A DNA stretch of 64,000 bases, taken from Vermamoeba vermiformis. Its lineage: Eukaryota; Tubulinea; Echinamoebida. Position 1 is the stretch's first letter; every line of letters starts with the position of its first letter. The DNA is taken from positions 62,001-126,000 of the forward strand of contig JBEWZL010000030.1 in the NCBI GenBank assembly GCA_045837725.1. Direction: 5' to 3'. Made by a program: the position numbers and the translations under genes. The notes beneath the pieces are model-generated. The model had not been told where the DNA came from. It saw only the letters and a program-made list of their open reading frames with translations, and searched no databases. Positions 56,600 to 64,000 of this stretch are shown here, one piece after another.

Positions 56600-57854
56600 A
56601 TGTGGCTCAAAATTCTCTCGTTCGTCATTTGTTTCATTGGCATTATGTTCTTGCGGCAGTTGTGGAGAAGCGCAGTAAGTATTCGCAATTCCGCAACAAA
56701 ACCGTTAGCTAAATCCATTAAGCCGATCTCAACACGAACGTACAACACAATGAGCAACATAGGATTAGTTGTATTACCTCCTAAAAAGACTCCTCAAACC
56801 GGCACTGTAATTTTCTGCCACGGTAAGCTGAAACGGAGATCGCAGGTTAATTTATTTTAACTGCGAGTTTTTATTTTCAATTATTAAAAATACGATAATC
56901 CCTCCTTGCCTAAATGTCGTTACAGACCGATACAACCGGCTATACAATAATTAATTTAAATTAAATTTAATATTTTTCTTCAGGTTTGGGCGACACCGCT
57001 TATGGCTGGAAAGATGCCATGGAAATGGTGCAAACTAAATTGCCCTCAATTAAATTTATTCTCCCCACTGCGTAAGTTTCGCTTGCAACCACTTCGAATT
57101 CAATTTCGATAGTAACCGTTCTCTTTAGCCCCAAGAACCCTGTAACATTGAACGGTGGTATGAAGATGACATCGTGGTACGATATTGTTTGTAAGTGTAT
57201 TTGTTTCTGATGCGCGCACTGTTACTAACTGGATTCGATCGCAGCACTCGACAAGTCCGATGTAAAAAAAGAAGCATTTGCCGGCATTGATGACTCGCGC
57301 AAAACAGGTACAATTGATATTAATCTCATATTAGTATGTTCTAATGCTGTATTATTGTAGTGCAAGGATTTATTGAGGAAGAGATCAAGAACGGCATTGC
57401 TCCCGAGAAGATTGTTGTTGGTGGATTCAGCCAAGGTATGCATTTAGTAATAATAAACAATAGATATTAATACTATGCACTCAAGGAGGAGCAGTGAGCA
57501 TCTACACAGTGTTCCAACAACATCACGTGCTCGGTGGTGCTCTCGTGCTCAGTTCTTACGTGCCTTTCTACCACGAGTTCGCTAAGGTGTGTATCGATAA
57601 TGTACTTGCCGGCTAATGTGTTATTAATTGCGCTACTGTAGAGAATTACTGAAGAAGGCAAGAAGACACCGCTGTTCATGGCACACGGTGATGAAGATCC
57701 GCTCATTCGACTCGAGTACAGCAAAGAGAGCTTTGAGATTTTGAAGAAGTCAGGCGTGCAAGGTGTATATAAGGTGTACGAAGGCATGGCTCATTCCGCC
57801 AATTACGAAGAGATCAACGATGTCACCGCTTGGTTGACCAAGATCTTGAAATAG
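56600..57854 (+). CDS. Acyl-protein thioesterase / lysophospholipase (LYPLA family)
   Basis: The conserved part starts MSNIGLVVLPPKKTPQTGTV and reads IFCHG, GLGDTAYGWKDAMEM, IKFILPTAP, SWYDIV, GIAPEKIVVGGFSQGGAVS (nucleophile Ser in GFSQGG), GALVLSSYVPF, PLFMAHGDEDPLIRLEYS (catalytic Asp) and YEGMAHSANYEEI (catalytic His), ending at the stop at 57852-57854. This is a complete APT1-type alpha/beta hydrolase that removes palmitate from proteins such as Ras-family GTPases. In frame upstream, from the ATG at 56600, is a 50-residue extension with a hydrophobic segment (ILSFVICFIGIMFL) and basic flanks. Either ATG could be used: the long form would be membrane-bound or mitochondrial, the short form (ATG 56750) cytosolic. 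Confidence 0.88.
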
Positions 57855-58071
57855 TTTCATCTCCCTATAAATTGCGCTTTCAGATCATGATCCCTCAGGC
57901 TTGATGATTTTATTTTCAATTCACAACCATTACAGCTTGTACCTACAACCGAGAAATTTCTCAGATTTAACGTAACTTAAACAGTTAAACGTGTCAAGGC
58001 CAAGCCAGTTTAACTGTCACTTTATTGCAAATGCTACGGAAACAAACACAAACACAAAAACAATCGCAACA

Positions 58072-58257
58072 ATGGAGAAAAACGACTTCGAAAAAGAAAA
58101 AGAACAAGAACAACTATTTGACGACTTTGACGCTGAGCTACGCGTAGAAGAGCCTGCGGCAGAAGACGGTGACGGTAAGCGGAACGACAACAAGCCGAAC
58201 AACAAGCGAAACAAGAACGAAAAGAAAAACTCGAAAAGGTACGTTAAATATCACTAG
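58072..58257 (+). CDS. Possible small, highly charged protein
   Basis: ATG at 58072: MEKNDFEKEKEQEQLFDDFD, then acidic and Asn/Lys-rich sequence. A GTACGT donor, the commonest in this window, sits at 58239, right after KKNSKR. A 24-bp intron would join SLAVVKKNVIRGVIPEKF, but 24 bp is shorter than any other intron here. If not spliced, it ends YVKYH at 58257. It could also be a 5' exon of the seryl-tRNA synthetase transcript. No family recognised. Confidence 0.3.
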   Translation: MEKNDFEKEKEQEQLFDDFDAELRVEEPAAEDGDGKRNDNKPNNKRNKNEKKNSKRYVKYH

Positions 58258-58406
58258 TGCAGGAGCTTGGCGGTCGTTAAGAAAAATGTCATTCGGGGAG
58301 TTATCCCGGAAAAATTTTAATGGTCCAAATTTGCTGCTTCCCTTTTATTGAGTATCTACACCATAATAACAACACATTGGCGTTATTACTTTGAAACTTA
58401 CTCAAC

Positions 58407-60152
58407 ATGAACAGATCGACTGCTTTGGATTTGGATTTATTCCGTGAGGAGAAGGGAGGAAACCCTGAAGTTGTTAGACAATCGCAAAAGGCCAGATTTA
58501 AGGACCCCGAAGACGTCGACAAAATTATTGGCGTCGATAAGGAGTGGAGAGAAAGTACGTTAAGAAATACATCCACAAATATTTTATTAATTTTTTAAAA
58601 AATATTCTGCGTCCCTGAACAAAGCGAAAATTATGCCGTTAGCGCTATATCGTATTTATGCAACTAACTCCCGAATTATTATGGATTAAATTAGTGTTCT
58701 CATTAAATGAAAATATTTAACCGCATCCTCTAACTTTTATATTAATAGAGCGCTTCCAACTTGACCAAAAGAAAAAAGACCTCAATAAAATCCAAAAGGA
58801 ATACGCTCCTAAGAGAAAGGTAATGGTGACAAAGTTGCGATCGTGGATGCTGAGTATTTACTGAATCTTATTTATTTAGACTGGTGAGAAGGATGAAAAT
58901 ATTGAAAACCAAATGAAAGAAATCAACAAACAAATTGAAGAACTTGAAAAGGAAGAAAAGGAAGTCATGACCAGATTGCACGGTATGGTCAACAAGATCG
59001 GCAACATCGTTCACTCGAGCGTCCCAATCTCGCAAGACGAGGTACTTATATTAATACCACTTAATTATTCTTATTTAACTGACACCGCTCGCTACATCCA
59101 GGCCAACAACGGAATTTACAAAGTTGTGGGTACTGAGCGCCCCTACGAGGACTGGTTCAAGCACCACCACGAATTGTTGTACATGATTGACGGCTACGAC
59201 GCTGAAGCTGGCTCGAGAACCGCTGGTCACCGTGGCTACTACTTGAAGGGTATTGCCGTGCACTTGAACCAAGCCTTGATCAACTACGGCTTGCAATTCT
59301 TGGCCAAGCGAAAGTACACCGCCGTTCAAACCCCGTTCTTTATGAAACGAGACGTTATGGACAAGGTTGCTCAATTGGAACAATACGACGAAGAGCTCTA
59401 CAAGGTCACTGGCAACAACGACGACGGTGACATGTATTTGATTGCTACTTCGGAACAACCTCTCTGCGCCCTCAACTTGGACGGTGTCATCGAAGGCAAG
59501 GACTTGCCTTTGCGCTACGGTGGTTACTCGACTTGCTTCAGAAAGGAAGCTGGTGCTTACGGCAAGGACGCTTGGGGTATCTTCCGTGTTCATCAATTCG
59601 AGAAGATTGAACAATTCTGCATCACCAACCCCGACAAGTCGTGGGAGGAACACGAAGAGATGATCAAGACTGCTTGCGAATTCTACGAGTCGGTAAGTCA
59701 CGAGTCACCATTGACATGCAAGTGCTCGAGTACTAACGCGTTGCATTCAGTTCGGTTTCTGCTTCCGAGTCGTGAACATCGTCTCGGGTGAGTTGAACAA
59801 CGCTGCTGCCAAGAAGTACGATCTTGAAGCCTTCTTCCCCACTTTGCAAGTCTACCGTGAACTTGTCTCGGCCTCGAACTGCACTGACTATCAATCGCGC
59901 CGATTGGGCATTGTCACTGGTACCGGCAAGGACCGCAAGTTTGTGCACATGCTCAACGCCACTCTGTGCGCCACCACTCGTACCATGTGCTGCATCTTGG
60001 AGAACTACCAAACTGAGAAGGGTATCAACGTACCCACCGTCTTGCAGCCCTACTTGGCTCCCTTCCTCGAAGACCCCACTTTCATTCCCTTCGTCAAGGC
60101 TGCTCCCAAGCGAACTGAAGCTGCCAAGCAAAAGCCCGCTGCTAAGAAATAA
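58407..60152 (+). CDS. SARS1: Seryl-tRNA synthetase, cytosolic
   Basis: ATG at 58407: [20 protein letters not shown], with the N-terminal coiled-coil arm that clasps tRNA-Ser ([20 protein letters not shown]) over four exons. The class II catalytic core has motif 2 ([27 protein letters not shown]) and motif 3 ([20 protein letters not shown]). Other eukaryotic SerRS landmarks are [29 protein letters not shown] and a Lys-rich tail ([17 protein letters not shown]). It charges tRNA-Ser and tRNA-Sec with serine. Codon choice shifts strongly to C-ending codons (AAG, GCC, TTG), unlike its neighbours, as expected for a highly expressed gene. An intron at about 59042-59100 interrupts QDE/ANNG. Confidence 0.95.
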
Positions 60153-60277
60153 GTCCGTGAATAGATGTGGACCTATTCGTAACATTAAATGTTTCTAACG
60201 CAGTATCTCGTTAGAACTAATAAATTATTTAATAATAATTAACGAGTGCGATCCACATTTAAATTCAAAACTCCGAC

Positions 60278-61496
60278 ATGGAACCACAAAAGAAAGAAGA
60301 TCACAGTTCAGACGAAGAAGTCGCCAGTGAGGTGATTGAAGACTTATTCAATGATGAGTCGTTCTACAAGCCTGAACCGCTCGACACTTTCGACGTTTAT
60401 GAGCGCAAGTTTGATCACAAGGATGGTGAGTCCCATTGCTTTAATTTATCGATAAAATATCGTGCATATTATTCTTACACTCATTATCCTCAGGAACTCC
60501 GAAAAATATTACAATTCGATTGGCTGGATCGCATCCGGTAAAATAAAAATAAATTATAATAATTCTCCTACTAATTTTTGGGACGCAGTTGTGGGCTACT
60601 AAATTGTGGAACGCCTCAAAATTTATTGCAGAACATATCGACGATCCTTCCACAGATTTCCACCCTCAAAACAAAACGTGAGTATTCCCTACGATATAAA
60701 GGCTAAAATATAACGATATTATTATTTAGTGTTTTAGAACTTGGTGCAGGTACGTCTAATAACATATTTTTCGTGATCCGTCAAGCCGGTATTGATCAGA
60801 TCCAGGTGGCGCTCTTCCCTCTTTGATTGCTGTCCTTCGAGGAGCCTCAAGGGTACGTAGTCGCCGCTAACCAATACAATTGTTACGTGCATGAATATAT
60901 ACTGACATGCACAACGCGCAGGTTGTGTTGACAGACTACCCCGACAAGCCTCTCATTCACTGCATGGAACACAACGTCAATGAGAACATTCCTGCTAACT
61001 TGAAGGACCGCGCTGCTGTTGTGGTATGTAACGTTTAATAGGTAGACACCTGATACTGTACTAAAACAGCGTCATGCATTAGGGTCACATCTGGGGCAAG
61101 GACATTCACGAGCTGACAGACGAACTGAAGAAGGTCAATCGCACCAAGTTCGATGCCATCATCTGCTCGGACTTGTTGTTCAATCACGTGGCGCACAAGG
61201 CCTTGTTGGAAACCATTCACACTTGCTTAGAAGACGACGGCAAAGTACGTACAAAGTTATTTACATTAACAGGACTATATACATAATAAGGACTTAAATA
61301 GTGCTACGTGACATTCTCGCACCACAAAGTTCGAAAGATGAAAGAAGACATGGTGTTCTTTGAGCTCGCACAACAAGAGCCGTTCAACATGAAAGTCGAA
61401 AAGGTTGGCGAAGTCAAGATGACACCAATGTTTGAAAAAGATGAAGGACCCGCTGAAATTCGTGCCACCGTTCACTTCTATATTCTGCGTAAATAA
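60278..61496 (+). CDS. EFM7/NNT1-type protein N-terminal and lysine methyltransferase
   Basis: ATG at 60278 (MEPQKKEDHSSDEEVASEVI). Exons give NITIRLAGSHPLWATKLWNA, then the SAM-binding core TVLELGAGGALPSLIAVLRG and RVVLTDYPDKPLIHCMEHNV, which is the EFM7 signature (LELGAxGALPS, TDYPD). Next: GHIWGKDIHELTD, KFDAIICSDLLFNHVAHKA, CYVTFSHHKVRKMKEDMVFF and a last strand IRATVHFYILRK. The stop is at 61494-61496. EFM7 methylates the N-terminal Gly and Lys2 of elongation factor eEF1A in yeast. The order and length (about 265 residues) match. Donor sites include GTGAGT and GTACGT. Confidence 0.85.
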
Positions 61497-61676
61497 AAAT
61501 TAAATTAGAAATGGATGGACGTAACGGTACCAGGTTGCTAACAAAAAAGAGTGATCCTCAGTTAAGTTTAGGTCAGAACATGGTTATGTTCATATAAATC
61601 CCTTATAAAATTTTATAATCACAGGAGAAGTAGGTATTTAACAATAAAATGATTAAAGATCGTTGCAACTTACTTT

Positions 61677-62217
61677 TTAATAAGTGAAATCTTTCTTTAA
61701 GTGACCAATGCAGTAGTTTGGCAACTCTTCCTCACGAGCAATACCACTATGGTGGTTATTAGCGAACAACTGGGATGCATCAGTTCCAGCACCGTCACAA
61801 ATTCGATCGCCTCCAGGATGACGTACGACTGAAAAAATTAAAATAATTAATGACATGCCGATAATAACTAAAACTATAGAGTATGTAATATGGCAATCAA
61901 CATTTGCGGTATAAAATAAATATTTAAAAATACATACTCCATGGTGTTACGTCGTAAACTTTGTCATCGATGACCAACCAAAGATCGTTGTTCTTAGTGT
62001 CTTTCAGCGAGCATTTAGTATGCTTCTTCACGTCATCCATAGTATACATTTCTTCAGGGCAAGTCTTCTTTGTCTTTACATTATTCTCTTCTTGCGTCGG
62101 ATGCTCCTCGATCACCTTCTTCTTCTTTGAGCTGCCCGTAGGGATAACAGCCAAGTAGAAGAACAAGAAGACGATGAACCCGGCAACAATAGTACGAAGG
62201 GTTTTTGCTGAAGCCAT
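61677..62217 (-). CDS. Membrane-anchored cytochrome b5-like heme protein
   Basis: ATG at 62217 with an N-terminal signal anchor (LRTIVAGFIVFLFFYLAVIP) and a Lys-rich linker. The b5 fold follows: YTMDDVKKHTKCS, NNDLWLVIDDKVYDVTPWS, then after an intron VVRHPGGDRICDGAGTDASQ and LFANNHHSGIAREEELPNYC. The HPGG histidine and one of the two histidines in NNHHSG are the expected heme ligands. The end is IGHLKKDFTY, stop at 61677. Unlike classical ER cytochrome b5, the membrane anchor is at the N-terminus, as in some MAPR/CYB5D-like proteins. It likely donates electrons to lipid or sterol enzymes. Confidence 0.85.
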
Positions 62218-62454
62218 TCGTGGTGTTGCGTATCAGTATTAGCTACGATTGAAATTTTTTGACTGAGCTAAAAATAACTGAGTTCAAAAAACGTTTGCCG
62301 ACGTACGCTGGACTCAAAATTGTAATTCTGTTGTACCAGGTACTTACTTGAGTCTGACCAGAGCGTAGAATACGAGCGGAGGAGAAAAAGAAGGAAAGAA
62401 ATTTGGTTGGGAACTCGATCTGATTCACAAAGTTAAAAAAACGAAGTTCTTGCG

Positions 62455-64000
62455 ATGCAGAATAATAATCAAGCTTCAGCTGACGAGTCGAATAGTGGCA
62501 AGAGAGCATCTTTCACGAAGAGAATCGCTGCCATGTCTTCACGAGAACCCAGTGCAGCTGAACCGAGCTTTTCAGGCTCATCTGGCTTGTTAACTCCAAG
62601 CTCGCACAGAAGAAACAAAAGCGATGATTACAAGAACCTCGATAGACAATCTTCCTCTGCACTTATTAACAACTCAGAGCAAACGTTCCCAAAGTTTGAA
62701 GGACAATTATATAAGTGGACTAATTATGTAAAAGGTAACAAAATCGTTCAAAATCTTTTTATATGTGATCACATATGAATAATGTATTGGATTGATTCAT
62801 AATATTATGGCAGTTAATTTTTGAATTCAAGAAAAAAATTTCGTTTTTCAGGGGAGATTGCGGAAAAGATTCTCAAAAAATAAGAAAACCGGAAGATTTT
62901 AATTAACTTAATTATTAATAGGATGGAGAAAGCGATATTTCGTCCTCGAAAATGCAGTTTTGATGTATTTTATGAGCGAAAGAAGTTTGAATAGCCGAGG
63001 ATCTATCAACCTTTTGACAGCCGTAATTTGCGTCACCAAAAAGCACAAAACTCGCTTGGAGATTGATACTGGCGAGGGAGTTTTCCATTTAAGAGCTAAG
63101 GTAGAGTTGATTTCTTATTCTTGGTTTAGCCGAACGGGTCTTATCATTCTGCAGAGAACGAACAAATTTTTATTCTTACCGAATATGGAATGCCTAATAT
63201 TAATTACTATTATTGCGCCTTTAGACTAAAGAAGACCGAAACCGATGGGTTGACGCTTTGACTAAATCCAAGGAAATGCTCTCGCAGTTGTCGAGAACTG
63301 AAGAGAACATCAACAAGCACATCAAGTCTTTGGGCTCACCTGTCGATACGTTGAAGAAGACTTTGAGCTTGACTCAGTCCTTCGCTGGCGTCTTGAAAAA
63401 GGAGCTGGATCTTCTTGAAAGCACCGAGTAAGTATTGGGATTATACTTTATTCCATTATAAAAATGGTGCTAAGCACGATTTTATAGGAAAAAAGAAGAT
63501 AAAGACAATAAGGACAAAGACAAGGACAAGCACAAGAAAAAGAAGAAGGAAGGGGATGAAAAGGCTGATTTTGTCTCGCAGGCCAGTCAATTCCATCAAA
63601 ATGCATTGAAGCTGATCTCAGCCGTTGAGTCTGCTTTGCTTGCTGTGAACAAATTTGACGAAGAGCGCACTGCTATTCAAAGAGACTACGAGGCATTCGC
63701 TCGTCAACAAACTCAACTCAAGGAAACTGTCAGAATCTTGAAGGCTGAAAACGCTATTTTGAAGCGTAAATTAGCCCTGTCTGGAACCCACGGCGACGAT
63801 GTTAGCGATGGTGAAGCCTCAGTTGAAGAGGGCGTGCCTACCATGAAGGTGCCTTTGACTCCCACCGTCTCCAACACCGTTTCTCCCGCTATTCCTAGAG
63901 CCAACGAAGAGCGCGAAGAGATCTCTAACATTATTACTGGCACGCACACCATTGACTCCGACAGCGATGACGAGAGCGACGACAGCACAATGTACTTCGA
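62455..64000 (+). CDS. Oxysterol-binding protein family member, N-terminal part (3' end outside window)
   Basis: ATG at 62455, Ser-rich start, then a PH domain of the OSBP type: KFEGQLYKWTNYVKG / GWRKRYFVLENAVLMYFMSE, RGSINLLTAVICV, GVFHLRAKTKEDRNRWVDAL. After it comes TLKKTLSLTQSFAGVLKKEL, which aligns with the OSBP region before the coiled coil, then a Lys/Asp-rich insert, a coiled coil (FARQQTQLKETVRILKAENA) and an acidic Ser-rich run ending DSDDESDDSTMYF. The last is a good position for a FFAT motif that binds the ER protein VAP. The lipid-binding ORD domain must lie beyond 64000. The PH domain would target phosphoinositide-bearing Golgi or plasma membrane. Confidence 0.83.

Noticed and set aside
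59075-59701. 208-codon minus-strand open frame across the seryl-tRNA synthetase gene
   Set aside because: Antisense shadow caused by the biased codon use of the synthetase; no domain or start context.
1-64000. CRISPR arrays, insertion sequences, tRNA and rRNA genes
   Set aside because: No regularly spaced repeats, no transposase, and no cloverleaf or T-loop context that held up on either strand.

Overview
This window is nuclear DNA from an intron-rich, free-living unicellular eukaryote. Almost every gene is split by short introns (mostly about 45-80 bp) with GTACGT or GTAAGT donors, a CTAAT/CTAAC/CTGAC-type branch site and an AG acceptor. Genes are densely packed on both strands, often with less than 300 bp between them. 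The mix of genes (Kelch and RhoGEF signalling proteins, RasGEF, VPS9, F-box/LRR proteins, PA-domain seven-helix receptors, GPI-anchored proteins, a FANCI orthologue, a plant-ATXR5/6-like SET protein) fits an amoeboid or amoeboflagellate protist, for example Amoebozoa or Heterolobosea. I cannot name the species from the sequence. There are no bacterial operons, insertion sequences, CRISPR arrays or recognisable tRNA/rRNA genes.

Layout. 0-3.8 kb (-): a TRIP4/ASC-1-like zinc-finger protein spliced in frame to a GH84 O-GlcNAcase-type domain, running off the left edge. 4.2-10.4 kb (-): a giant signalling protein with REM, RasGEF, RhoGEF, Kelch propeller, pseudokinase and coiled coil. 10.8-13.6 kb (-): a VPS9-domain Rab5-type GEF. 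14.4 kb (+): a GPI-anchored Ly6/uPAR-like protein. 15.1-19.1 kb (-): a small acidic-tailed protein and an F-box SNF2 ATPase. 19.4-24.5 kb: a Ubl-Ubl-RhoGAP, a Nudix hydrolase and an SMP-30/regucalcin protein. 24.7-27.5 kb (+): an ePHD-SET methyltransferase with C-terminal PCNA-binding motifs. 27.7-31.6 kb (-): a tandem pair of PA-domain seven-helix proteins. 32-34 kb (-): a small protein of unknown function, a GNAT acetyltransferase and a Cys-rich GPI-protein fragment. 34.8-42.9 kb: an F-box protein, a RhaT-like transporter, a membrane-anchored aspartic protease and an F-box/LRR protein. 43.2-47.7 kb (-): a GyrI-like protein, a WH1-RhoGEF-PH protein and a tail-anchored Cys-rich protein. 48-54.6 kb: mitochondrial ketoacyl-ACP reductase divergent from FANCI. 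54.7-64 kb: a secreted protein, acyl-protein thioesterase, seryl-tRNA synthetase, an EFM7-type methyltransferase, a cytochrome b5-like protein and the start of an oxysterol-binding protein.

Four regulators of small GTPases (RasGEF/RhoGEF, VPS9, RhoGAP, WH1-RhoGEF) lie within 43 kb and probably act in membrane and actin control. A second theme is chromatin and genome maintenance (FANCI, ATXR5/6-like SET with PIP boxes, F-box SNF2). The most unusual signals are the TRIP4-GH84 fusion, the RasGEF-RhoGEF-Kelch-pseudokinase architecture, the mosaic receptor duplication, and two short sequence motifs (TGACACGTGTCA and CGGATCT) that recur far more often than chance, the first mainly inside introns.
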